A DNA stretch of 12,479 bases, taken from contig DBPP01000029.1 of assembly GCA_002305575.1 (NCBI GenBank), positions 15,772 to 28,250 of the forward strand, in the 5' to 3' direction. The DNA is from Ruminococcaceae bacterium UBA1417. Its GTDB lineage: Bacteria > Bacillota > Clostridia > Oscillospirales > Acutalibacteraceae. Of the stretch, positions 1 through 6,891 are shown in pieces; positions within the stretch are counted from its first letter, which is position 1; every line of letters starts with the position of its first letter. Under the pieces are notes generated by a model that was not told where the DNA came from, did no database searches, and worked only from the letters and a program-made list of their open reading frames with translations. A program made the position numbers and the translations under genes.

Positions 1-1014
1 GTTCTCCTTGCGGTTGCGCGGCACGTAACCGATGCCGGCTTTCAGCGCCTGGACTGTGCTGCGAATACGCACGGGCTTACCTCCAACGGAAACCGTACCG
101 CTCATTCCATGCAGCGCGCCGAAAATCGCCTGGAACAGCTCGCTGCGCCCATCCCCGAGCAAGCCGGTAAAGCCGAGCACCTCGCCGGCGCGGACGGAAA
201 AGGAAACATTTCGAAAAACCGGCTCCAAAGTCAGATTTTCTCCGCTGAGCACAACCGCTCCCTTCTCGTGCGCCCGCCGCAAGGACTGTGTACGCACCGC
301 ATGGCCAACCATGTCGCGGGCGAGCAGATCCGTAGAAGTTTCCTCAATGCTGCCGGCCGAAACCATGTTGCCGTCCCGAAGCACCGTGAAGCGTGTGCAG
401 ATTTCCATCACCTCGCGCAGTTTATGCGAGATGAAAACGATGCCGACGCCGCTCTTTTGCAGGGTTCGCATCATATCGAAAACGCGCGCAATTTCCGGCC
501 CTGTCAGCGAGGTGGTCGGTTCGTCCATGATGATGATGGACGCCTCCATCAAAAGCGCGCGCGCAATCTCAACGATCTGTTTGTAGGAGGCATCCAGATC
601 ACGCACCATCGTGCGCGGGTCAAGCTGCAGATCCATCCGGTCAAAGATTTCCTGCGTGCGTGCGATCATCTGCGCCGCATCCAGAAAGCCGCTCTTTTTC
701 CGGATCTCGCGCCCGATAAACATATTCTCATAAATTGCCAGATCATTGACAAGATTCAGCTCCTGATGGATGAACGCAATGCCGTGGCTAAGCGAATCCG
801 CCGGCGTTTGAAAGTGCACGGTTTTGCCGTCCAAAACGATCTCACCGCGGTCCGCGCGGTGTACGCCGCCCAGAATATTCATCAACGTCGATTTTCCTGC
901 GCCGTTCTCACCAAGCAGCGCACAGATCTCGCCGCCCTTGAGCGTAAAATCCACATTGCGCAGAACGTCGTTGGCGCCGAAGGATTTGTAAATTCCCTTC
1001 ATTTCCAGTGTCAT
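1..1014 (-). CDS. Sugar ABC transporter ATP-binding protein (RbsA/MglA type), C-terminal part outside window
   Basis: This is the cytoplasmic ATPase of a ribose/galactose-type sugar importer, with two fused nucleotide-binding domains. I read 338 codons from ATG 1014 to the window edge without a stop; the family is usually about 500 residues. Domain 1 shows Walker A GENGAGKST (residues 35-43), a degenerate signature region LDASYKQIVEIARAL (about 140-154), Walker B IIIMDEPTTSL (160-170) and the switch histidine H197. Domain 2 begins near residue 258 and carries the degenerate Walker A GLLGDGRSE (284-292), as is normal for domain 2 in this family. A GGGAAG ribosome site lies 11 bases upstream. 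It follows the binding-protein gene after a 97-base gap containing a strong hairpin, so it probably belongs to the same transcript at lower dosage. The permease gene is expected beyond the window. Substrate specificity cannot be read from the ATPase. Confidence 0.95.
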   Translation of the reverse strand, partial: MTLEMKGIYKSFGANDVLRNVDFTLKGGEICALLGENGAGKSTLMNILGGVHRADRGEIVLDGKTVHFQTPADSLSHGIAFIHQELNLVNDLAIYENMFIGREIRKKSGFLDAAQMIARTQEIFDRMDLQLDPRTMVRDLDASYKQIVEIARALLMEASIIIMDEPTTSLTGPEIARVFDMMRTLQKSGVGIVFISHKLREVMEICTRFTVLRDGNMVSAGSIEETSTDLLARDMVGHAVRTQSLRRAHEKGAVVLSGENLTLEPVFRNVSFSVRAGEVLGFTGLLGDGRSELFQAIFGALHGMSGTVSVGGKPVRIRSTVQALKAGIGYVPRNRKEN

Positions 1015-1065
1015 GTCGACGACCACTTCCCTTTCGCGAGGTATGGCAAAGCTGCCTTTCTAAGA

Positions 1066-1097
1066 AAAGGGGTTGCTGCTCGCGCAACAACCCCTTT
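1066..1097 (-). terminator. Intercistronic hairpin between binding protein and ATPase genes
   Basis: A 14-bp stem (AAAGGGGTTGTTGC paired with GCAGCAACCCCTTT, one G-U wobble) closes a GCGA tetraloop and is followed by TCTT. It starts 14 bases after the binding-protein stop and ends about 50 bases before the ATPase start. Such structures are known in sugar ABC operons to let the binding protein accumulate above the membrane components, by partial termination or by protecting the mRNA 3' end. The weak U-tract favours partial termination or stabilisation (inference). Confidence 0.8.
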
Positions 1098-1111
1098 CAT
1101 TCCCATTCGGA

Positions 1112-2152
1112 TCAATAGACCGTATTGTTCGGGTCGATATATTCGTCACAATTCTCTCTGTCCACAACGGTGGTCGGAATGATCATAACCGGATCCACTT
1201 CTTCGCCGTTGAGAATATCGAGCGCCATATCGACAGCATCGCGCACCATCAGCGGGCTGTAAAGGGAGGATTCAATCCAGATGTCCTCGTTTTCCTTCAT
1301 CATATTGAAGTATTCCTGGCATCCGCCGCCGCCCGTGACGACCTTGATATCGGTTCTGCCCGCTTCTTGAATCGCCTGCAGGACACCGATGGACGTCTCG
1401 TCGTCCATCGAATAGACCGCATCGATCTGATCATGCTTCGTGAGGATATCCGCAAAATCGGCGAGACCGGCTTCACGCGTAAACTCGGTTGCATACGTTT
1501 CGATGGTCATATCCGGCGCAATCTCCGCGATGGTATCCATAAAGCCCTTCTTGCGCAGCTCCGCAACGGAACCGGAGGACGGAACGTCGAGCACGATGAC
1601 GGTGCCTTCCGTACCGATCTTATCGACGATGTATTTCGCACCCTCGACGCCCATGGATTCGTTATCACCGGAAACACGGTATACACCATCCGCCGCGATT
1701 TCAATATCAAAATTGACAACCACAATACCTTCGTCAATCGCCTGCTGGATCGGGACTTCCATGCCTTCCCACTGCGGGAACGCGACAATAGCTTCCGCGC
1801 CCCAGGACTTGAGATCGTCGAGCTGCGTGGTCATTTCTTCTGCATTGTTGCTCGTGAAGAGCTTATACTCGATCTCCCCCTCGAGCTCCTGGCAGCGCTG
1901 CTCCGCGTTGTACGCGACGCCCGCAACCCAGCCGTGCGTAACCGCCGGCGCCAGAATGCCGATCTTTCTGACCTCGGCCGTCGTATCCGCAGACGTCTCG
2001 GACGTATCCCCGGAAGTTTCGGAAGCCGAAGTATCCTGCGAAGTTTCAGACGGCTCGCTGGAGCTCGGGGACGATGTTTCCCCGTTACCGCAAGCCGCAA
2101 ACACCGTGCAGATGAGCGCCAGTGCAAGAAGGATGCTCAATACTTTTTTCAT
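1112..2152 (-). CDS. Sugar ABC transporter substrate-binding lipoprotein (RbsB-like)
   Basis: A 346-residue extracellular lipoprotein that should capture a sugar or glycoside for the adjacent importer. The start at ATG 2152 is set by an AGGAGG site 10 bases upstream; an upstream in-frame ATG at 2176 would read through that site. Residues 1-20 form a signal peptide (MKKVLSILLALALICTV...) with lipobox FAAC and lipidated C21. Residues 22-60 are a Ser/Thr/Glu-rich linker. The rest is a type 1 periplasmic-binding fold: IGILAP at the first strand, an AIVAFPQWEG segment, EGIVVVNFD, SGDNESMGVEGAKYI, AVYSMDDETSIGVLQAI and VVTGGGG. It is transcribed from its own promoter (2250-2278). It is separated from the C-glycoside genes upstream but shares their strand and sits next to them. 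The ligand is unknown; a glycoside or a sugar product of that locus is inferred. Confidence 0.93.
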   Translation of the reverse strand: MKKVLSILLALALICTVFAACGNGETSSPSSSEPSETSQDTSASETSGDTSETSADTTAEVRKIGILAPAVTHGWVAGVAYNAEQRCQELEGEIEYKLFTSNNAEEMTTQLDDLKSWGAEAIVAFPQWEGMEVPIQQAIDEGIVVVNFDIEIAADGVYRVSGDNESMGVEGAKYIVDKIGTEGTVIVLDVPSSGSVAELRKKGFMDTIAEIAPDMTIETYATEFTREAGLADFADILTKHDQIDAVYSMDDETSIGVLQAIQEAGRTDIKVVTGGGGCQEYFNMMKENEDIWIESSLYSPLMVRDAVDMALDILNGEEVDPVMIIPTTVVDRENCDEYIDPNNTVY

Positions 2153-2208
2153 AATCTTTTTTCCTCCTGTACCCACAATCTAAATGGGTAAATTTGAAAT
2201 AAACAACG

Positions 2209-2237
2209 ACGGCTCTGTGAATAAATTGTTAAGCCGT
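2209..2237. promoter_or_regulatory. Inverted repeat in the 5' leader of the binding-protein gene
   Basis: On the minus strand ACGGCT and AGCCGT are separated by a 17-base AT-rich spacer, just downstream of the -10 box at 2250-2255 and upstream of the ribosome site. The placement suits a repressor operator or a leader hairpin. It is short and could be chance. Confidence 0.35.
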
Positions 2238-2249
2238 TCATGTATTCGT

Positions 2250-2278
2250 ATTGTACTCTTTCGCTACATCTTTGTCAA
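2250..2278 (-). promoter_or_regulatory. Sigma-A type promoter of the binding-protein/ATPase unit
   Basis: The -35 box TTGACA (2278-2273) is a perfect consensus and the -10 box TACAAT (2255-2250) is one base off. They are spaced by exactly 17 bases and lie about 100 bases upstream of the binding-protein start. This makes the transporter pair a transcription unit separable from the four genes upstream. Confidence 0.82.
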
Positions 2279-2358
2279 TGTCTTTTTCTGAAATTCGTCG
2301 GTTTTCACGGCCAATTCCGGCGATTTTGCGCGAAAGGAAAGCCGCTCGCGCACACCGC

Positions 2359-3318
2359 TTATTCGGCGTAGCCGATGTACGGCGCCTTTAGCGCCTTCAG
2401 ATCCGGAATCTGGCCCGGGCCAACCGCCTGTGTTTTAATTTCCGTGGAGTGCTCGAGCTTGCCGTCCCAATGCAGCCGTGAGCGCTGCTGCTCCGCAGCG
2501 CTGAAGCGCACCTCGAGCCTGCCGTCCCGGACCTCGAACGCGCCTCGAATACCGCAGACGGGACATTCAACGGAGCGGCGATCCTTTGAGACGGTGAGCA
2601 TATCGCAGTGGCACACCGGGCAGACGCCCTCTTCCTCTCCTCTCCAGCGCGTGCGCTCCTCTTCTGTTTCAGCCGCAAGCGCCTCGGCGATATGGCGTCC
2701 CACCTGCCGCATACGTTCCATCTGTGCCGTGTTGCCGAGCACATGCTCGAAGGCCATCGCGCCGTGATACTCGTGCATATCGATTACATCGATTCCCATG
2801 GACATCGTGAATTCATACATGGTCGGCAGCATAAAGGAAAGCCAGTTTTTGGTCATGGCCCCGCCGACGGAAACGAGCGCGCCGACGCGTTTTTTGAAGC
2901 TTCGCGTATCCGGCAGCTGTTCCGCCGGTTTTCCCGCTGCCAGCCCCTCGTCATACGTCGCCTTGCGGAACGTGATGTCGTGGGAAGGGCCAATGCGGTC
3001 GCATACGGTTTTGAATCGCCCGGTCGGGCTCAGAACATACGTCGGCGAACCGACGATCACCGCGTCGCAAGCCATCAGAGCCTCATCCAGAATGTGGAAA
3101 TCGTCTTGAATCGGGCAACCGCCTTTCCCGCGCCCTGTCGTCATACCGACCACACAGGAAATACATCCCGTACACGGCCGGATGTCGAGATCATCCGCGC
3201 GGATAAAGCGCACCGCATAGCCCGCCTTTTCACACTCCATCAACGCCGTTTTGATCATCACATCGGTGTTTCCCATTTTCCGGCCGAACGAAACGCCCAG
3301 CACCATTTTTTTATCCAT
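2359..3318 (-). CDS. Iron-sulfur flavoprotein / NADPH-dependent FMN reductase family with C-terminal zinc-ribbon-like domain
   Basis: A 319-residue cytoplasmic redox protein. I chose ATG 3318 because AGGGAG lies six bases upstream and the preceding gene ends at 3329; a longer reading frame from 3360 would overlap it. The N-terminal flavodoxin-like domain shows the FMN phosphate loop SFGRKMGNTD (10-19) and SPTYVLSPTG (91-100). Cysteines C49, C52, C55 and C68 form a compact CxxCxxC-x12-C cluster typical of iron-sulfur flavoproteins, which bind a [4Fe-4S] centre. Residues 233-255 hold CPVC-x15-CPVC, a zinc-ribbon or rubredoxin-like knuckle that is not part of the basic family. It is the last gene of the deglycosidase operon, 10 bases after the beta subunit. 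An electron-transfer role on the released aglycone or in cofactor recycling is inference only. The family call is firm, the role is not. Confidence 0.88.
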   Translation of the reverse strand: MDKKMVLGVSFGRKMGNTDVMIKTALMECEKAGYAVRFIRADDLDIRPCTGCISCVVGMTTGRGKGGCPIQDDFHILDEALMACDAVIVGSPTYVLSPTGRFKTVCDRIGPSHDITFRKATYDEGLAAGKPAEQLPDTRSFKKRVGALVSVGGAMTKNWLSFMLPTMYEFTMSMGIDVIDMHEYHGAMAFEHVLGNTAQMERMRQVGRHIAEALAAETEEERTRWRGEEEGVCPVCHCDMLTVSKDRRSVECPVCGIRGAFEVRDGRLEVRFSAAEQQRSRLHWDGKLEHSTEIKTQAVGPGQIPDLKALKAPYIGYAE

Positions 3319-3328
3319 ATGCCTCTCC

Positions 3329-3721
3329 CTATGCAATCGTAACTTCTCTTTCACGGACACCTTCCAACGGCACCGGAATATACGCCGTGCGCGTCGCGAC
3401 GACCAGCTTCACCCGATGGGTTCCCTTGGAAAGCCCGCCTGCCTCGAGCACACGAATGTACAGCGGTTCCCCGTACTCCCACTTGTAAGTGGTCACCGTC
3501 TCCGCTTCCCGCATCGTAAACCAGTCTTCCCGGTCCACAGAAATGCGGATGTTTTCCTGCGGGACCGCCTTGCCGTCTGCAAAAACACGGATGTACTCGA
3601 TCATGGACATCGGGATTCCCCTATAATACGTGATATTCGTCTGCAGCTCATAGCCGATGACGTTGCCATCCTGCTCCACATTGACACAGCTGTTTTCGAT
3701 AAACACATTGTTGTCAAACAT
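3329..3721 (-). CDS. C-glycoside deglycosidase beta subunit (DUF6379 family)
   Basis: A 130-residue protein matching the small beta subunit of two-component C-glycoside deglycosidases (CarC, DfgB and Dgp counterparts). Recognisable blocks are YYRGIPMS (32-39), DWFTM (66-70), YKWEYGEP (79-86), GGLSKGTHRVKL (95-106) and RTAYIPVP (111-118). In characterised enzymes this beta-sandwich subunit packs against the TIM-barrel subunit, completes the active site and has no activity alone. The start is ATG 3721, with AGGAGG seven bases upstream. A frame extending to 3757 only overlaps the end of the alpha gene. The 11-base gap to the alpha subunit and 10-base gap to the next gene point to tight co-translation, as expected for a fixed-stoichiometry complex. 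The family assignment comes from recalled sequence pattern plus gene neighbourhood, not from a search. Confidence 0.88.
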   Translation of the reverse strand: MFDNNVFIENSCVNVEQDGNVIGYELQTNITYYRGIPMSMIEYIRVFADGKAVPQENIRISVDREDWFTMREAETVTTYKWEYGEPLYIRVLEAGGLSKGTHRVKLVVATRTAYIPVPLEGVREREVTIA

Positions 3722-3732
3722 CGTTCTGCCTC

Positions 3733-4743
3733 CTATCCCTGAATTTCGTCCAGACATTTCCGGATATACGCAAGCTGCGCCGCCACCTGCTCCTCCTCTG
3801 CCACTTTGTGGCCGGGAAGCGTAAAGCGATTGCCCTCGTACTCCGTGGAAACGTAACCGTCATAGCCGCGGTCATGCAGATATTCCAGCAAGCCCTTGTA
3901 GTCCATGGAGTATTCCTGACCCTCCGGCGTCATCTCAAACAGCTTGAAATGGAAGTGCTTGATATACGGCATGTATTCGTCCAGTACCTCAAACCTGTAG
4001 TTTTCGTATCCATCGCACAAGGGGACAAACATCCGGTCATGCTCAGACTGAATGGCCGCTTCCAGCTCCGGCGGGTAGACATGGCCGTTCTCCACAAGCA
4101 CATGGTGCAAGTCCGTTCCGCGTGCAAACAGCGTATCGATGTAATCGAACACCTGCGGACTGGTGCCAAAGAGCGTCTCATACGCCCGGACAACCCGCGG
4201 GAAGCGTCTGCAAAAGATGCCCGTGTCGATCACGATGCCGACATACGGGGAATTCACACGCTTCATCTCTTCGATAAAGGCTTTTGTTTCCGGAATATCG
4301 AAGGCCATAGCCGCGTGGATTTCCAGCGCAATCGTCACATCGTACTGCGCGCAATACGGCAGCAACGGCTCGATGACCCAATACGGAACCATGGAAACGA
4401 GGCGGATCAGATGGATGCCCAACCGGGCCACCTGCTGGATTTCCTTGACCAGCAGCGCGATGCATTCCCGATGCGTCAGCGTTCGGTTTTTATAAAGGTT
4501 GGTGTTGAGAAACACATCTGCAATGACCGGCTTGAGTCCCGTTTCGTCCAGCAACTGTTTCCAGTGCGCCACCGTTTCCTCGGAAATATCCGGCGCGCCC
4601 TTGAGCATCTGGTCGGGCAGAATCTCCACACCTTCGGCGCCGTTCGCCTTGACGAAGCGCATGATGTCGTCCAGCTGCATCCTTTTGTTCAAATATGCGT
4701 CCTGAAGACTGTACAGGCTCACGCATGTCTTAATCTTTGCCAT
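3733..4743 (-). CDS. C-glycoside deglycosidase alpha subunit, sugar phosphate isomerase/epimerase-like TIM barrel
   Basis: A 336-residue cytoplasmic protein of the xylose-isomerase-like TIM-barrel superfamily. With the beta subunit it should cleave the C-C bond between a 3-oxo-sugar and its aglycone. Candidate metal ligands and catalytic residues sit at strand ends as expected: E141 and H143 (ALEIHAAM), D173 (GIVIDTG), H263/H265 (IKHFHFK) and E301 (STEYEGN). Characterised alpha subunits bind a divalent metal with an E/D/H/E set, and the E-x-H motif fits the catalytic His. ATG 4743 has AGGAGG seven bases upstream. The gene follows the dehydrogenase after 44 bases and is followed by the beta subunit after 11. 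Without the beta partner this would only be called a generic isomerase/epimerase; the pairing makes the specific call. The substrate aglycone (flavone, isoflavone, anthracycline-like or other) is not determinable. Confidence 0.87.
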   Translation of the reverse strand: MAKIKTCVSLYSLQDAYLNKRMQLDDIMRFVKANGAEGVEILPDQMLKGAPDISEETVAHWKQLLDETGLKPVIADVFLNTNLYKNRTLTHRECIALLVKEIQQVARLGIHLIRLVSMVPYWVIEPLLPYCAQYDVTIALEIHAAMAFDIPETKAFIEEMKRVNSPYVGIVIDTGIFCRRFPRVVRAYETLFGTSPQVFDYIDTLFARGTDLHHVLVENGHVYPPELEAAIQSEHDRMFVPLCDGYENYRFEVLDEYMPYIKHFHFKLFEMTPEGQEYSMDYKGLLEYLHDRGYDGYVSTEYEGNRFTLPGHKVAEEEQVAAQLAYIRKCLDEIQG

Positions 4744-4787
4744 TTTTCTGCCTCCTGCTTAATCGTGGGTCCAAAGGCCCGATACCT

Positions 4788-5903
4788 TTATGCAAAGCGG
4801 TATTCCTTACCTTCCGCCGCCGATTGATAGATCTTATCCAGAATCTGCGTGACAACAAACGCCTGTTCCGGCTTGACGAGCGGCTCCTTGTCCTCGAGGA
4901 TTGCCTCAAGCCACTGCTTGCATTCCTTGACCTCGGGAGATCCGCCGCCGTTGCCCTCGAAAAACGCGATGGCGCCCGTATCGGAAATGTGCTCCTCCGT
5001 CAGGAGTCCGCCGGTCGTTTCGTTGAAAACGAGATCATACCCCTGCTGGCTCATGCCGCCGATCATCTCCGCGCCGGCTTTTGTGCCGCACAGCGTGGTC
5101 GCCGCTTCTCTCGAATCCTTCACATTCAGCGCCCAGGAAGATTCGAGGAAAATTGTCGCGCCATTTTTCATTTTAATATAGCCAAACGCGGAATCTTCCA
5201 CCTCATACGTTTCCGGGTCCCACGGGCCAAACATGTTGCCTTCGGTCGCCTCCGGAAGATGGCCAAGTTTTTCGAACACGGACCCCGTCACCGTAGCCGG
5301 CTCATAATTGTCCATACACCAGAGCGTGATGTCGAGCGCGTGCGTGCCGATATCGATCAGCGGTCCGCCGCCCTGCTTCGACTTATCCGGGAACACGCCC
5401 CACGTGGGAACAGCTCTCCTGCGGACGGCATGGGCTTTGGCAAAATAAATTTCGCCGAGCTTGCCTTCCATGCAGGCGCGCTTGAGCGCCTGTGCGTCCG
5501 TGCGGAAACGGTTCTGATAACCGATTGTAAACTTCTTACCCGACTTTTTCCAAGCATCCATCATGCGCTGCGCATCCTCCGTCGTTGCCGCCATCGGCTT
5601 TTCGCAGAGCACATGCTTACCGGCTTCAAAGGCCGCGACCGTAATCGGGCAGTGCGCGACGTTCGGTGTGCAGACATGCACGACGTCGATGTCGGGATTT
5701 TGGAGCAGCTCCTTGTAATCCGCGTAAACTTTGGCGTCCTCCGTACCGTATGCCTTGGCGGCTTTCTCGGCGCGTTCCACCAGGATGTCGCAAAATGCGA
5801 CAATTTCGCACTTATCCGCCTGCGATTTCAGCGCCGGCAGATGCTTCTGATTGGCTATGCCGCCGCAGCCGATTATAGCCACCTGCAATTTCCCGTTTTT
5901 CAT
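4788..5903 (-). CDS. Gfo/Idh/MocA family oxidoreductase, probable glycoside 3-dehydrogenase (DgpA-like)
   Basis: A 371-residue NAD(P)-dependent sugar dehydrogenase. The Rossmann motif AIIGCGGIANQKHLPAL (9-25) opens the protein. EKPMA (101-105) carries the conserved Lys102, and PLIDIGTHALD (181-191) supplies the D184/H188 catalytic pair of the family. ATG 5903 is preceded by AAGGAGG at eight bases; a longer frame to 6017 would run through the promoter. It is the first gene of the operon. In the gut puerarin pathway an enzyme of this family (DgpA) oxidises the glucose 3-OH, producing the 3-oxo-C-glycoside that the alpha/beta deglycosidase needs. The same role is inferred here from gene order. 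The family is functionally broad, so inositol- or other sugar-specific activity remains possible. Confidence 0.88.
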   Translation of the reverse strand: MKNGKLQVAIIGCGGIANQKHLPALKSQADKCEIVAFCDILVERAEKAAKAYGTEDAKVYADYKELLQNPDIDVVHVCTPNVAHCPITVAAFEAGKHVLCEKPMAATTEDAQRMMDAWKKSGKKFTIGYQNRFRTDAQALKRACMEGKLGEIYFAKAHAVRRRAVPTWGVFPDKSKQGGGPLIDIGTHALDITLWCMDNYEPATVTGSVFEKLGHLPEATEGNMFGPWDPETYEVEDSAFGYIKMKNGATIFLESSWALNVKDSREAATTLCGTKAGAEMIGGMSQQGYDLVFNETTGGLLTEEHISDTGAIAFFEGNGGGSPEVKECKQWLEAILEDKEPLVKPEQAFVVTQILDKIYQSAAEGKEYRFA

Positions 5904-5951
5904 TTCAATTGCCTCCTTGATGTGTATTGTGTTTCCGATACCGTTCGATCC

Positions 5952-5967
5952 GGCCGTTATGACGGCC
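5952..5967. promoter_or_regulatory. Palindrome just after the deglycosidase operon start site
   Basis: Perfect inverted repeat: GGCCGT and ACGGCC around a 4-base centre, starting about 12 bases downstream of the -10 box. It could be a repressor operator or a 5'-leader hairpin. No regulator gene is present in the window to assign it to. Confidence 0.45.
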
Positions 5968-5979
5968 TTTCTGCTTCTA

Positions 5980-5985
5980 ATTATA
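5980..5985 (-). promoter_or_regulatory. Consensus -10 box of the deglycosidase operon promoter
   Basis: A perfect TATAAT lies on the minus strand 77 bases upstream of the dehydrogenase start. No good -35 hexamer is found 16-18 bases upstream, and a palindrome occupies 6014-6026 slightly further up. A consensus -10 with a poor -35 is typical of activator-dependent promoters, which would fit substrate induction (inference). Confidence 0.6.
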
Positions 5986-6013
5986 CAATGCTGAACGAAT
6001 TGCGCTTGCCTTT

Positions 6014-6026
6014 GCATTCGAAATGC
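6014..6026. promoter_or_regulatory. Operator-like palindrome upstream of the deglycosidase promoter
   Basis: GCATT-TCG-AATGC is a perfect 5-bp-arm inverted repeat whose near edge is 28 bases upstream of the TATAAT box. It covers the place where an activator would bind next to a weak -35. It is short, so modest confidence. Confidence 0.4.
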
Positions 6027-6063
6027 TTTCTTTCTCTTTCATTTTTTCGTCTGTAAGCCAAAA

Positions 6064-6096
6064 GGATGCAACAGACGTATACCATCTGTTGCATCC
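6064..6096 (-). terminator. Intrinsic terminator of the CBS-domain gene
   Basis: A perfect 12-bp stem (GGATGCAACAGA with TCTGTTGCATCC) and 9-base loop are followed by TTTT on the minus strand, 24 bases after the CBS gene stop. It insulates the deglycosidase operon from upstream transcription. Confidence 0.88.
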
Positions 6097-6120
6097 CGCT
6101 GATACTATTTTCTTTTCGTT

Positions 6121-6819
6121 TTAATCCTCTTTCATGACGTCGTAGGGCGTCAGCATCCCGAGCAGAGGCTCTTCCCGACTGCCGGTTTCGGTGATGAAGA
6201 TGACGGAAAGCCGCTTGTTCTTCCCGCGGATTTTCTCGAACATCTGACGGGTTTCGAGCAGCGTCGCCTGCCGGCCCACGAACGCGTAGTTCTCGATGTG
6301 GCGGTCAACCGGCAACATTTCGCCGAGCTCGCGGATCGTCGTATCCGGCGTGATGTGCAGATCCGGCTCCAGCAAAATACAGGAAAAAATGGTGGAGACG
6401 CTGAATACACCGATAAACCGCTTTTTGTCGAGAATCGGAATATGGGAAAACCCGTTTCGGTCCATCATGGCCATCAGCTTGAGCAGGCGGTCCGAAAGAC
6501 CGGCGCATACAATCCGCTGTCCAGTCGTCGCATATTCGAGCGCGAGAGGTGGACGGCGGACATATTCGAGCGTCGCCCGAAGCGATTCCAGTACAGGCTC
6601 GCTCGGCTCGACAATCGGCACGCCGCCCAGGTTGGCGCTGTGCGTCATCAGGTTGCGGATCTCCCGGCAAAGGTTCAGAGATTCACGCACCGGCGCACTC
6701 TCGTAGTGGTTGATGTATTCAAAGATCACGCTCGAATAGCGGCGCTTCATGCCGCTGAATTTTTCTTCCAGAGCATCCTCCAGCTGTTTGTACAGGTCAA
6801 TGAATTCGTCGCTGCGCAT
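6121..6819 (-). CDS. CBS-pair domain protein with HEPN-like N-terminal region
   Basis: A 232-residue soluble protein. Residues about 92-150 and 155-230 form a tandem CBS (Bateman) module, seen in GFSHIPILDKKRFIGVFSVSTI (123-144) and VIFITETGSREEPLLGMLTPYDV (206-228). Such modules usually bind adenine nucleotides. The first 90 residues are alpha-helical in character and contain REIRNLMTH (53-61), with R55 and H60 matching the RX4-6H motif of HEPN ribonuclease-type domains. GGGAGGG lies seven bases before ATG 6819. The gene has its own promoter (6849-6877) and terminator (6064-6096), so it is monocistronic and not part of the neighbouring operon. Likely an adenylate-sensing regulator or conditional effector; the molecular role is unknown. 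Confidence 0.85.
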   Translation of the reverse strand: MRSDEFIDLYKQLEDALEEKFSGMKRRYSSVIFEYINHYESAPVRESLNLCREIRNLMTHSANLGGVPIVEPSEPVLESLRATLEYVRRPPLALEYATTGQRIVCAGLSDRLLKLMAMMDRNGFSHIPILDKKRFIGVFSVSTIFSCILLEPDLHITPDTTIRELGEMLPVDRHIENYAFVGRQATLLETRQMFEKIRGKNKRLSVIFITETGSREEPLLGMLTPYDVMKED

Positions 6820-6848
6820 GCGCGTTCCCTCCCGCTTTTATTTTTTTA

Positions 6849-6877
6849 AGAATAGCATAAATCGCCTGCGGACGCAA
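6849..6877 (-). promoter_or_regulatory. Promoter of the CBS-domain gene
   Basis: TTGCGT (6877-6872) and TATTCT (6854-6849) with exactly 17 bases between, ending 29 bases upstream of the start codon. Each box is two or one mismatches from consensus. It begins inside the region just past the tRNA terminator. Confidence 0.6.
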
Positions 6878-6891
6878 GGTGAAGAACGCGA

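Noticed and set aside
109..1182. Long plus-strand open frame over the ATPase gene
   Set aside because: It is the antisense shadow of the minus-strand ABC ATPase, which has complete Walker and switch motifs in frame; the plus frame encodes no recognisable protein.
2328..2351. GCGCGA/TCGCGC inverted repeat as terminator of the deglycosidase operon
   Set aside because: The stem is only 6 bp with a 12-base loop and no T-tract follows on the minus strand; too weak to call a terminator.
4737..6056. 439-codon plus-strand open frame opposite the dehydrogenase
   Set aside because: Composition shadow of a GC-rich gene. The minus strand has the Rossmann, EKP and DxxxH motifs plus a ribosome site, and the plus frame also runs across the promoter region.
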